From Myxococcales bacterium (lineage in GTDB: Bacteria > Myxococcota_A > Polyangia > Polyangiales > Polyangiaceae), in the NCBI GenBank assembly GCA_947473045.1, contig CANJCO010000019.1, positions 1 to 64,000 on the forward strand: a stretch of DNA of 64,000 bases, written 5' to 3'. Of this stretch, positions 8,779 to 17,123 are shown piece after piece. The first letter of the stretch is position 1; every line of letters begins with the position of its first letter. The position numbers and the translations under genes are program-made. The notes under the pieces were generated by a model. The model saw only the letters and a list, made by a program, of their open reading frames with translations, did no database searches and was not told the DNA's origin.

Positions 8779-9087
8779 TCAACCCGTGATGCCGGTGACT
8801 TCGAGGGCGGTGAACGGCTGACGATGGCCGTTCTTGCGGCGGTAGTTCTTCCGCCTCTTGAACTTGAAGACGATGATCTTCTTGTCGCGGTCCTGAGCCG
8901 TGATTTTGGCTTCGACCTGCGCGCCTGCAACGAGGGGCTGGCCCAACTTCATGGCCTCGCCGCCGAGGAGCAGAACCTTGTCGAAGGTGATGACGTCGCC
9001 GACGTTGCCGAGAAGCTTCTCGACGCGGAGCCTGTCGCCCTTCGCGACCTTGTATTGCTTTCCGCCCGTTTGAATGACCGCGTACAT
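8779..9087 (-). CDS. rplU: 50S ribosomal protein L21
   Basis: A 102-residue L21 starting [18 protein letters not shown], with the basic [15 protein letters not shown] segment near the C-terminus that binds 23S rRNA. A GGGAG ribosome-binding site precedes the ATG. It is the first gene of a leftward operon (rplU, rpmA, HAD hydrolase, cytochrome, histidine kinase). Much longer open frames on the same strand upstream of the ATG are not real extensions. Confidence 0.98.
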   Translation of the reverse strand: MYAVIQTGGKQYKVAKGDRLRVEKLLGNVGDVITFDKVLLLGGEAMKLGQPLVAGAQVEAKITAQDRDKKIIVFKFKRRKNYRRKNGHRQPFTALEVTGITG

Positions 9088-9107
9088 GTGAACTCCCGCT
9101 TCTGTTT

Positions 9108-9131
9108 GCCGCGGCAAAGAGGCTCCGCGGC
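9108..9131 (-). promoter_or_regulatory. possible rplU leader hairpin
   Basis: A 7-bp perfect stem (GCCGCGG/CCGCGGC) with a 10-base loop lies 21 bases before the rplU start codon. Ribosomal operons often carry leader structures bound by their own protein, so this could be an L21-type leader. The stem is short and GC-rich and could occur by chance. Confidence 0.25.
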
Positions 9132-9273
9132 GGGGGTGGCAGCGCAAAGGCGATGCCGGTGGAATGGGACGCGGGAGTATACGGGCGACGGGCTGGTTGT
9201 AAAGCGTTTTACCAAGCAGGCCCTCGCGACCAGCCGCTGCGCAATCGGCGCGTTGCTTGCTACCATCGCGCTC

Positions 9274-9897
9274 ATGATGCGCGCCGGCTCGCTTGCTCTC
9301 GCTGTTTTTCTGCTGATTGGCTGCAGCGCGACCGATCCAGGGGTGGATGGATTGACCAGGGCCGACCGGTCGCAAAATCCGGTCGACGCCGGCGTTTCCG
9401 TGCCGGGCGACGCTGCGGTCAAGACAGGCGATGCGGCGGTCAAGGCCGACGCCGCGGTGAGCGTCACCGGGTTTACCGGCGCGGGCGCATTCGTGAGCAA
9501 CGTGCCGGCGACGAGCGCCGCGCAGCACCACAAGTCGAAGGGCGTCGGCGTCGTCCCGAGCAAGTCCGCCGCCTGTTTGAACTGCCACGGGATCAACGGC
9601 AACGCGCCCTATTTTCTCTTTGGCGGCACCGTGTACAGCGACGTGGCCGGCACGCAGCCCGCCGCGGACGCCGAGGTTCGCGTGCGCGGCGGTGACGGCT
9701 CGGGTTTTTTGGCGCACAGCGATGTCGATGGCAATTTCTGGTACGCGCCCCAGATGGGCGACAAGCTGATCTTCGCAGCGCTCACCGCGGTGCGGGGCGT
9801 GAGCAGCAAGGTCACGCCGATGGACGGCGCGATTTCGGGTGCGGACTGCAACGGCTGCCACAGCGGCGGCGGCACGGGCGCCGTTCACTATCCCTGA
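9274..9897 (+). CDS. lipoprotein with two CxxCH motifs
   Basis: The 207-residue product begins with tandem ATGs (9274 and 9277) and a signal peptide ending LLIGC. An Asp/Ala-rich linker follows, then a domain with CLNCH, a beta-sandwich-like stretch resembling carboxypeptidase-regulatory folds (GGTVYSD, DAEVRVRGGDG, HSDVDGNFWY), and a second CNGCH near the C-terminus. It could bind two c-type haems at the cell surface, or the CxxCH pairs could bind metal. The gene is divergent from rplU and convergent with the next gene, 4 bases away. Confidence 0.8.
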   Translation: MMRAGSLALAVFLLIGCSATDPGVDGLTRADRSQNPVDAGVSVPGDAAVKTGDAAVKADAAVSVTGFTGAGAFVSNVPATSAAQHHKSKGVGVVPSKSAACLNCHGINGNAPYFLFGGTVYSDVAGTQPAADAEVRVRGGDGSGFLAHSDVDGNFWYAPQMGDKLIFAALTAVRGVSSKVTPMDGAISGADCNGCHSGGGTGAVHYP

Positions 9898-9901
9898 CGC
9901 G

Positions 9902-11650
9902 TTATGGGTCGAGTCGCGTGCCGAACCCTGGCGCGGGCGGCGGGGCCTCCCGGTAGCTGTCGCTTAGCTCCGTAATCCAGGTGAGCGAGCGGTCTTCCAG
10001 ACTGCGATCGAAGACGAAGCGAAGTCGGGCAGGCCCGGCGACGCCAGCGTCGAGAAGGGTGACGCGCAGACCCGGGATCGTGATTTCGTCTCCGGTGACC
10101 AGCGGCGCGTCGTCGCCGCGGAAGAGGTCTTCACGCCCCGCGGGGAAGAAGCCGCGGCCGTGCGGGATGATGGCGTCGAGGGTGCGGTCGTCGCGCCGGA
10201 GCAGCAGCGCGTGGCCGCCCATCACGAGCGGTCTCCAGCGCGCGATTGGCGGCCTTCCGGGCGCAATCGCGAGCGATCCGAACAGCGCAGACTGCCAGTC
10301 TCCGCGGGCGACGATGACCTCTGCGTCGGGCGCGTCGCCGATGTGCTCCCGAAGCCAGCGCGCGCGGCGCGCGAAGGCTGTCGCGGTCGCATGAAACTGC
10401 CTCGCCGCGATCCACGTTCCCACCGGCGCGTGCACCAGGTGCGCGAACGCCATCAGCGCCGCCGCCGCGCGAAGGTGCTGCGTGCGGCGATCGGGGGGGG
10501 CGGGAGACGCACCGAACCATCCGTGCTCGATGAGCGCGGCCACAGCGGGCGCGAGGCCGAGCACGCTCGCGCCCACGAGACGCATCGACGCGGTGACCGC
10601 GAGGGTGGGGACAAGCGCGATGAATGAGCCTAAAATAAGCCATTTTGCGTGATTTCTGGGTTCATCGGCGAGCGCCCGCGCCGCGCGCGACAGGGGCCCG
10701 GCGAGCGCCAGAGCGGTGGCGAGCACCACCGCCGCCACGGCCCACGCGCTGGCGCCAGCGCCCCACGAATCGGCGTCCGCGGTCAGCCAGGCGTCGATCA
10801 GCAGCACTGCGACGCGCCGCGGGGCCGCCGCCAGAAAACGCAGCGGCTCGCGCGTCGGGTCGAGGTAAAATCCCGAGCCGGCGGTGCCGTAATGAAGCGC
10901 GGCGCGCGCCGCGGCGTATGCGCTCGCCGGCCCTGCAAGCGTGAGCAACGCGGCGAGGCGCCTTCGCGCGGCGCCGGCGCGAAACAGCTCGAACGCGAGC
11001 ACGTAGCCGCCGAACGCGAGGCCATATTCTCCCGAGGCGAGCGACGCCGAAAACAGGCCGACTGCGAGCGCAGCATGGCGCTTCAAGCCGCGCTCTCGAA
11101 AGCGTACGTGCGCCCCGAGGCCCAGCGCACCCAGCGCGAGCGACATCACCACGGTGCGGCTCGCGATCCACCCCAGCGGCACGGCGTGGCAGGGCGCGAG
11201 CGCGAAGAACGCCGTCGCCAGCAGCGCGACGCGCGCGGGCATCAGCCGCCGGTAGAGCGCGCGGGCGGCCAGCACGGCGGTGAGCCACCATGCGACCGAA
11301 ACCGCGTGCATCGCGCCGGCGGAGCTGCCGAAAATCAGGTGCTCGGCGTAAAGCGAGGCGCTCGCGAGCGGCCTGAAGAAGCGCAGCTCGAGCCGCGCGT
11401 CGGTCCACCACGGCAGCACGCCGCGCTCGATGAGCACGCCCCGGTCGGCGCTCGAGACGAAGTCGTAGAGCTCGGTCGGGCCGCGGTGGCCGGGATAGGT
11501 GCCGGCGACCATCGAGATGTGGGCGTAGTCATCGAGCCAAAACGGGGCGCGCAGCCCGGGCGACAACGCCAGCAGCCCCACTGCGACGATGGCCGCGAGG
11601 GCGATCCGCTCGCGTCGCGCCGCGCGCTTCGTGTCGGAATCGGCGTCCAT
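9902..11650 (-). CDS. polytopic membrane protein, GT-C glycosyltransferase-like
   Basis: The 582-residue protein has around ten hydrophobic segments and a large C-terminal soluble region. An acidic motif in the first outside loop (FWLDDYAHI) and the general layout match GT-C fold enzymes such as PMT or dolichyl-phosphate-sugar dependent transferases. Those use the loop acidic residues for catalysis on the outer membrane face. No specific family was recognised. It may transfer a sugar to an envelope polymer or protein. The start at 11650 follows from frame length. Confidence 0.7.
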   Translation of the reverse strand: MDADSDTKRAARRERIALAAIVAVGLLALSPGLRAPFWLDDYAHISMVAGTYPGHRGPTELYDFVSSADRGVLIERGVLPWWTDARLELRFFRPLASASLYAEHLIFGSSAGAMHAVSVAWWLTAVLAARALYRRLMPARVALLATAFFALAPCHAVPLGWIASRTVVMSLALGALGLGAHVRFRERGLKRHAALAVGLFSASLASGEYGLAFGGYVLAFELFRAGAARRRLAALLTLAGPASAYAAARAALHYGTAGSGFYLDPTREPLRFLAAAPRRVAVLLIDAWLTADADSWGAGASAWAVAAVVLATALALAGPLSRAARALADEPRNHAKWLILGSFIALVPTLAVTASMRLVGASVLGLAPAVAALIEHGWFGASPAPPDRRTQHLRAAAALMAFAHLVHAPVGTWIAARQFHATATAFARRARWLREHIGDAPDAEVIVARGDWQSALFGSLAIAPGRPPIARWRPLVMGGHALLLRRDDRTLDAIIPHGRGFFPAGREDLFRGDDAPLVTGDEITIPGLRVTLLDAGVAGPARLRFVFDRSLEDRSLTWITELSDSYREAPPPAPGFGTRLDP

Positions 11651-11779
11651 CGAGGGGACTGGCGGCTACCACGGATTGCCGGTGCGTGGCCCGGGCATCG
11701 GCTCGGGCAGGCTTGCAGCGCGGTGCTGAGCGGTTGTGACCTTGTCGTCGGGGCGCTGGTGCGGTACAGTATTCCCGCC

Positions 11780-12109
11780 TTGAAAACTATTCGCTTTATT
11801 TTCCTTGCCCCTGCCGCTGTCGCAATCCTCGCCGCCTGCGCGACCTCTGCAGACGACCCGTCGACCTCCGTTCCGGCGGCCGATGCCGGCAAGGACGCGA
11901 AAGCGATCACGACCGACGGGGGCGGCAACAACAAGGACGGCGGCGGCAGCGGCACCTGCTCGGCGCAGTGCCAGACCGACACCGACTGCCAGTCTTCTTG
12001 CGGTACGCCGCCGGCCGGCATTTTTTGCTGCGATACGCTGACGGCCACCTGCTTCACCGTCGCTGACAGCGTGTGTCCGGAGCCTCCCGACGCAGCGACC
12101 GGGGGCTGA
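11780..12109 (+). CDS. short Cys-rich lipoprotein
   Basis: The 109-residue product starts at TTG 11780, which gives a clean signal peptide MKTIRFIFLAPAAVAILAAC. A GTG at 11759 is the alternative. The mature part has an Asp/Gly-rich linker and a compact domain with nine cysteines (CSAQC..CQSSC..FCC..CF..C), suggesting a disulfide-bonded knot. It is followed 72 bases later by a strong intrinsic terminator. The function is unknown. Confidence 0.7.
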   Translation: MKTIRFIFLAPAAVAILAACATSADDPSTSVPAADAGKDAKAITTDGGGNNKDGGGSGTCSAQCQTDTDCQSSCGTPPAGIFCCDTLTATCFTVADSVCPEPPDAATGG

Positions 12110-12181
12110 GCGCGCGCCGAGGGGCGTGCCTGTTTCCGAGGCCAGCGCGAGCGCGAACGACCGCGTCGCCATGGCTCACCG

Positions 12182-12213
12182 GCCCGCACGCCGCCAGGCG
12201 TCGCGGGCTTTTT
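12182..12213 (+). terminator. intrinsic terminator
   Basis: A GC-rich stem (GCCCGC + ACGCC paired with GGCGT + GCGGGC, one bulge, loop GCCA) is directly followed by TTTTT. It sits 72 bases after the Cys-rich lipoprotein gene and just before the end of the convergent gene at 12226. Confidence 0.85.
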
Positions 12214-12225
12214 CGTGGCTCGGCG

Positions 12226-13344
12226 TCAGAAATCGTACGCGAGGTCGACGCTCGATTTCACGACCCAGCCTTCTGCGCGGTTGTCGGTCCAGCGAACGTA
12301 GGCAGGTCGAGCCGGGTAGAGCCCGAGCCACAGGCCGCGCGCCGGAGAGAAGCGAACGCCCAGCAGCGTGTCGACGTAAACCGACATGCCGCTGCTGGTC
12401 CCGGCCTGCGCGCCGATCGCGAGCGCGAGATTGCGGACGGCGGGGAATTCTCCGTGCAGCGCGAGGCCGAGCACTGGCATGACCTGCGTTTGAGCGGGCA
12501 CGGCGAACCCCTGAAGCGCCCGCAGTCCGAGCGTGATTTCGGCGAGATTGAACAGGCGCATGCCGCCGCGGACGCCGAGCGACAGACACGATCCGAGGAT
12601 GAGGCAGCCTCCTCCGTCTACGCCGACGAGCCCGCGGACGGTCGCGCGCCTTGCTGCCGTACGCGAAAAGAGGCTGCCGTCGTCTTCGGATGGCGGAGCG
12701 CCCGGGCCGGAGTCGCCTCGGTTTCCGCGGTGGTACCCTCCCACTGGGACGATGATGATGGGAGGTCCCACATGGAAGTGTCCACCTCCGTGAAGGCCGG
12801 GTCCGGGTAGCCCTCCCACGTGGGTCCCTCCGTGGCCGATCCCCGCGCCGCCAGCGCTGCCGGCGTGTCCCGCCGCGCCTCCGCCCGACGGCTTCGCGCC
12901 CGAGCTGCCGAGCGATTTCGCGCCACCCGCGAGGATGATGACGGCCGCGGCGACTACGACCACGACGCCCGCGGTGATCGCAACGCTGCCCGCGCCGTCA
13001 AACGTCTCGACCTCGGCTGCGGCGATGTCGCCCCACGCGATGAGGGGCGTTGCGCTCGCGCACGGGGCGCCGCGCTCCGGCCGAACGGCGATTCCCTCCT
13101 GCATGCGGCAGAGCAGCCCGGCCTCGACTTGCGCGGTGCGCTGACCTCCGGGCGTGATGAACGTGATGTCACTCTCCGGCGCGATCTGCACAGTGTCGCC
13201 CGAGTCGTCGACCAGCTCGATGAAGTTGCCGTCGGTGCGAAGTGACTCGGCGGCGTTCTGGAGGGGCACGGTCGCGGACGACGTGCACGCGAGCTGTGCG
13301 GCGAGCGCAGCGGCGAGCGCTGCACGAAGTCGAAGCTGAAGCAT
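12226..13344 (-). CDS. envelope lipoprotein with Gly/His-rich linker and C-terminal beta domain
   Basis: The 372-residue predicted lipoprotein has the lipobox AQLAC. An N-terminal domain of about 100 residues is followed by one strongly hydrophobic segment (AVIILAGG region, about 120-145), a Gly/His/Pro-rich linker, and a C-terminal region of alternating hydrophobic strands ending in Phe (DLAYDF), like an outer-membrane barrel or a barrel-associated domain. No family was recognised. The window shows no same-strand neighbour close enough to imply an operon. Confidence 0.75.
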   Translation of the reverse strand: MLQLRLRAALAAALAAQLACTSSATVPLQNAAESLRTDGNFIELVDDSGDTVQIAPESDITFITPGGQRTAQVEAGLLCRMQEGIAVRPERGAPCASATPLIAWGDIAAAEVETFDGAGSVAITAGVVVVVAAAVIILAGGAKSLGSSGAKPSGGGAAGHAGSAGGAGIGHGGTHVGGLPGPGLHGGGHFHVGPPIIIVPVGGYHRGNRGDSGPGAPPSEDDGSLFSRTAARRATVRGLVGVDGGGCLILGSCLSLGVRGGMRLFNLAEITLGLRALQGFAVPAQTQVMPVLGLALHGEFPAVRNLALAIGAQAGTSSGMSVYVDTLLGVRFSPARGLWLGLYPARPAYVRWTDNRAEGWVVKSSVDLAYDF

Positions 13345-13417
13345 CCTCCCAGTATAGTGGATTTGTGCTGCCCGCGGCGGGCCCGGGGCAACGACGCTGC
13401 GGCTGGCGCGCCTGGGA

Positions 13418-14278
13418 CTACAGCGCGTTGTGCGCGGGGTCGCGCTCGCCGGCGATCAGCTGCTCGAGCACGACGACGAGGAGGTCCTCGTGCGTCGGAA
13501 CGGCCGGGATCAGCTTGCGCTTGATGATGAGCGCGATGACGGTCGGGCGCTCGGCGGGCTCGCACGACGCGAGCATCTCAGCGGCCTCCGCGACCGTGAT
13601 TTCCCGCGGTCTGGAGCCGCGCTTGCCCACTTCGCTGCCGACGTTCGCCTTCCACCACGTTGGCCACGGATCGCAGGGCGCTGGCGTGAGCTCGCTCAGC
13701 AACGCGGCGCGCAGCCACGGCACCTCGGTGATCTTTCCGACCGCCGCCTCGAGCATCGGGCGCGGGTCGGCGCGCAGCAGTCGATCGGGCACCCCGAGCT
13801 GCACGCGCAGCTGGCGGGCGCGCGACGGGCCCATGGTGACGTACGTGCCAAGGGCCTCGGCGAGCGCTTCGTCGGTGATCAGCGGGGCCTTCGCGAGGGC
13901 GCGCAGCAGGTCGATGCGCTCGCGCACTGCGGCGCAGCTTCCGTCGACCGCTTCGACCGATTCGGGAAACAGCAGCGATACAGGCATCGCGTCGCCCCGT
14001 ATCACGAGCTCGACACACGAGAAAAATGCGGAGCTCATCGCCTTGAGGCCGGCGTCATCGAGAATGTTCGACGCATCGAGGAGGCGCAGACCGGCCAGTC
14101 CCTGTTCGAAGAAAGCCGGCTGCTTGGCGACGATTTTCACCACGGCCTTGCGCACGCTCTCGCGGAGCATGTTTGCCTCGAAGCGCTTGCCGGTCTCGAC
14201 CGCGAGCGCATCGCGCAGCGTCTGGATGTCGCCTACCTCGACCTTGCCCTCGCGGGAAATCTGGGCGCGAACCGTCAC
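13418..14278 (-). CDS. unknown partner protein coupled to SF2 helicase
   Basis: A 286-residue mainly helical soluble protein with no recognised domain. The GTG start at 14278 overlaps the TGA of the upstream helicase gene (GTGA, 14275-14278), a classic sign of translational coupling. Longer in-frame extension upstream runs through the helicase gene in another frame and is rejected. A charged N-terminal half (RFEANMLRESVRKAVVKIV) and a C-terminal half with a PWPTWWKANVG motif are the most distinctive parts. The coupling suggests it works in one complex or pathway with the helicase. Confidence 0.8.
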   Translation of the reverse strand: MTVRAQISREGKVEVGDIQTLRDALAVETGKRFEANMLRESVRKAVVKIVAKQPAFFEQGLAGLRLLDASNILDDAGLKAMSSAFFSCVELVIRGDAMPVSLLFPESVEAVDGSCAAVRERIDLLRALAKAPLITDEALAEALGTYVTMGPSRARQLRVQLGVPDRLLRADPRPMLEAAVGKITEVPWLRAALLSELTPAPCDPWPTWWKANVGSEVGKRGSRPREITVAEAAEMLASCEPAERPTVIALIIKRKLIPAVPTHEDLLVVVLEQLIAGERDPAHNAL

Positions 14279-16353
14279 GGGAGCCTCGCCGCGCGTCGAG
14301 CGATCGCCAGGTCGACCAGCGCGTGGAGCATGGCGCGCTCCGACGTAGCCGCGCCGGCGACCGCTGCTTGACGCGCGATCTCCCGCCACTCGTCGCGCAG
14401 ACGCCCCGCCACGAGGCGCAGCACGTCGCGCACGAGCGGCGGCAGAGGCGGCAAAGGAGGCAACGGCGCACCGCTCGGCGGATCGGTCTCGGGCGTGGCG
14501 GGCGCCTCGGCGGCGACAACTGGGATGGTACCAGGTGGGAGGTACCACGCTGCGGGCGCCTCGGGGCCGAGCTGCAGGGGCGCGAGGGCGTCGTCGCGCA
14601 TCATCGCGTCGGTGATGTCGATCCACTCAATCGCCTCGGGAACCGCGCCCAGCTGCGTCGCCGAAACATATTCGACGATGGCTCCCGAGACCTTGGCGAT
14701 GCGCGCGAAGCCCTCGAGTACGTGGGGAGGCACAAGCGGGGCGGCGAGGGAGGCGTCGCGGCCGTCGTGGGTGGATACGACCCAGTCGCGCAGCTCGCGA
14801 GCGTTGGGGGCAGTTCCGAAGCACGGAAGGGTGGCCCGTCGCTCGCGCCCGCTGATCTGGGCGCGCGCCGTCCACCAGCCGCGCAGCGGCATGGATCGGG
14901 CTGTCTCTTCGGAGAGCCCGTGTCGCTCGAACAGCGCCCGCAGGTTCTCAATCGCGGCCGTGAGCTTGGCCGCCGCCTCGTCGTCTTCGGGCTTGCTCAC
15001 AGCGACCTTCGCCGCCGGATCGTCGATGATGCCGAGCGCGAGGTTCATCTCGTTTTCGTCGGTAAAAGACGAGGTGAGCGACTCGTGCAGCGCGCTGGTG
15101 ACCGAGTCGTAGAATGACACTACGCGGCACTCCTCGGAGCCCCCGGTCTTCGGTCCGCGCATGCCGCGGCCGACCATCTGCGCGAAGAGGATTCGGCTGC
15201 GCGTGGCCCGCGCGAGGGCCACAGTCTCGACGCACGGCAGATCGGTGCCTTCGGTGAACACGCCGCAGTTGATGACGACCCGCACGTCCTTGCTGCGGAA
15301 CGTCTCGACGATCGCGCGACGGGCCTCCGACGCCGTGTGGCCGTAGACCTCCTCGACCGTCACGCCGCTTTCGCGCAGCAGGGCCGTGAGCGCGCCACCC
15401 TGCGCGATCGTTTCGGCGAACACGAGCGTTTGCCCCCACGCTGGGCCGTTGGTCACGAGCGCGTCGACGATGAGCTTGTTGCGCTCTTCGTCTTCGGCGA
15501 TGCGCGTAAGGAGGGTCTGCGGAAGCTCGCCTGTTTCGTCGACGAACGCGCGCCGCTCGCTCGTGGTCATCTCATAGGTGATGTGGGTGTCGATCGGCAC
15601 GAGCACCGGCTTGGCCAGCACTTCGGAGCGAATGAGCTCGAGCTGTCCGACCTCGTGCAGCACCCTGCCAAAAATGCGCGCGAGCAGCGGCTGCTCTTCT
15701 TCGGCGGTGCGCGTCGGAGTCGCTGAGAGGCCTAAAATACGAGCGTTTGGCCACTGCTCGAGGAGGTGATCGAGCAGCGCCTTCCAGCTGGGGGCGGCCC
15801 CGTGGTGGCATTCGTCGACGACGATCAGGTCGAAGGCGCCCTGCGCCTCTGTGAGGCGCTGCAGGTTCTTGCGCCGTCCCCAGTTGAGCGTCGGGATCGA
15901 TGCGACCAGCACATCGGCGCGCCTCGCCTCGTGGCGGTAGCTCGACCATTCGCCCACGGTGAAGCTGCGTTCGCAGTCGTACGCCGACTCGACGAACGTT
16001 GCGGTCGCCTGATCGATGAGCTCGATGCGGTGGGTGAGCCACAAGCATCGTGCGCCGTGGCTGACGAGGTCACCGAGCACGAACGACACGGCCGTACGCG
16101 TCTTTCCGCCGCCGGTAGGCAAGCACAAAATGCCCGTCTTTTCAGGGCCGGAGAGCCAGTCGCGCAGCGCCTCGACGCCACGCTCCTGATGATCGAACAA
16201 GGCGCGCTGCACCAGCCGATGCCCCAAAGGCGGCTGGTCGCGGTCCACCTCGTAAAAGGTGGGCCTGGCCTCGGTAGCAGGGGCCGCGGCGCGAGGTCGC
16301 GAAAGGCCGCCTCGGTTGTGCTCGCTGCTCTCCATGCTGATTGAGTCGGGCAT
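14275..16353 (-). CDS. SF2 DEAD/DEAH-type helicase
   Basis: The 692-residue helicase resembles SSL2/UvrB-type SF2 enzymes. Seen motifs are GGGKT (81-85, Walker A Lys84), DECHH (180-184, motif II), GLSATPTR (motif III), FAET (motif IV) and QMVGRGMRG (392-400, motif VI). About 280 residues after the core carry no recognised domain and include a Pro/Leu run. It is cytoplasmic and expected to move on or remodel nucleic acid. The gene downstream is coupled to it by a 4-base overlap. Two-gene helicase modules are common in genome defence, but neither protein matches a defence family I can name. Confidence 0.92.
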   Translation of the reverse strand: MPDSISMESSEHNRGGLSRPRAAAPATEARPTFYEVDRDQPPLGHRLVQRALFDHQERGVEALRDWLSGPEKTGILCLPTGGGKTRTAVSFVLGDLVSHGARCLWLTHRIELIDQATATFVESAYDCERSFTVGEWSSYRHEARRADVLVASIPTLNWGRRKNLQRLTEAQGAFDLIVVDECHHGAAPSWKALLDHLLEQWPNARILGLSATPTRTAEEEQPLLARIFGRVLHEVGQLELIRSEVLAKPVLVPIDTHITYEMTTSERRAFVDETGELPQTLLTRIAEDEERNKLIVDALVTNGPAWGQTLVFAETIAQGGALTALLRESGVTVEEVYGHTASEARRAIVETFRSKDVRVVINCGVFTEGTDLPCVETVALARATRSRILFAQMVGRGMRGPKTGGSEECRVVSFYDSVTSALHESLTSSFTDENEMNLALGIIDDPAAKVAVSKPEDDEAAAKLTAAIENLRALFERHGLSEETARSMPLRGWWTARAQISGRERRATLPCFGTAPNARELRDWVVSTHDGRDASLAAPLVPPHVLEGFARIAKVSGAIVEYVSATQLGAVPEAIEWIDITDAMMRDDALAPLQLGPEAPAAWYLPPGTIPVVAAEAPATPETDPPSGAPLPPLPPLPPLVRDVLRLVAGRLRDEWREIARQAAVAGAATSERAMLHALVDLAIARRAARLP

Positions 16354-16620
16354 GATAGCGCCTCCGGGGGTCGATCGGGCCGTATATCGCCCGCACGTCG
16401 ATTCAGGCGGCGCGCGCCGCGATCGGATTGCATGCTGCAGCGGCCTCGCGTTGCCGCCGCCGCGTCGCCTCCGACCGGGCGTCCGCAGGCACCGAAGCTG
16501 CGCGCGGCGCTGCGGGATTGGGCCGGCGTTTACAATCGGCGCGCGCCACCACGAGCCATCGGCGGGCTTGTCGGGGCGCCCGCGCTGAAGACGGCGCGCA
16601 CTTTCAATTCGACACGGCCG

Positions 16621-16927
16621 CGGGGCTCGCGCCCTCCCGCGCGATCTCGGTTCTCGGTGTGTATCAGGACGGCAGGATGAACCTCGAGGCCTGGGACGGC
16701 GCCGTGGGCCCTGCCGTTACTCGGCGTCCGAGCGACGCACCGCCTGTGGGATCGCCATGCGCTACAATGGCGCGAGCACAGACCACGCGACTGCGAAATT
16801 CGTCCCAAAACTCGCCAATGCACTGCCGTCGGCGCGATGCGGCGGTTGGAGCTGGGCTACCCCGATCGGCGCGGCGCGCGTGCGCGATCCGGGCAGCGAA
16901 GGCGCACTTGCGATTTCGGCGCCCTAA
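16621..16927 (+). pseudogene. possible decayed gene in a 620-bp gap
   Basis: Between the helicase gene and tRNA-Gln no intact gene is visible. Two gene-like fragments occur in different frames: about 16636-16720 (SVLGVYQDGRMNLEAWDG) and a 56-codon piece 16757..16927 (starting MRYNGASTDHATAKFV and ending at TAA) with coding-like third positions. They could be one gene broken by a frameshift near 16730. The assignment rests on appearance only. The rest of 16354..16976 shows nothing recognisable apart from likely helicase promoter sequence. Confidence 0.3.
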
Positions 16928-16976
16928 GCGTCTCGCTCAAGCGACCGCCCTCCGGAGGCCGCGGGCGACATTTCAG

Positions 16977-17047
16977 TTCGGGCGCAGGGATTCGAACCCC
17001 GATAAGGAGCACCAAAAACTCCTGTCCTGCCATTGGACGACGCCCGA
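16977..17047 (-). tRNA. tRNA-Gln (anticodon TTG)
   Basis: A 71-base cloverleaf. The acceptor stem TCGGGCG/CGCCCGA, D-arm GTCC/GGAC, anticodon stem GGAGT/GCTCC with loop TTTTGGT (anticodon TTG), and the T-arm with TTCGAAT are all present. CCA is not encoded. Confidence 0.95.
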
Positions 17048-17123
17048 GTAGTGGCGCGAAATTAGTCGACCGCGTGCGAAACACAAGCGTCCGTCGCGTC
17101 TCGCGCCCTGGCTTGCGGTGCGA

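Noticed and set aside
9085-9888. Long upstream extension of the rplU frame
   Set aside because: L21 has its standard start at 9087 with a ribosome-binding site; the extension is antisense to the CxxCH lipoprotein gene.
13242-14626. Long open frames on both strands across the helicase partner gene
   Set aside because: They are shadow frames of high-G+C coding DNA; the 286-residue frame has the coupled start and sensible composition.
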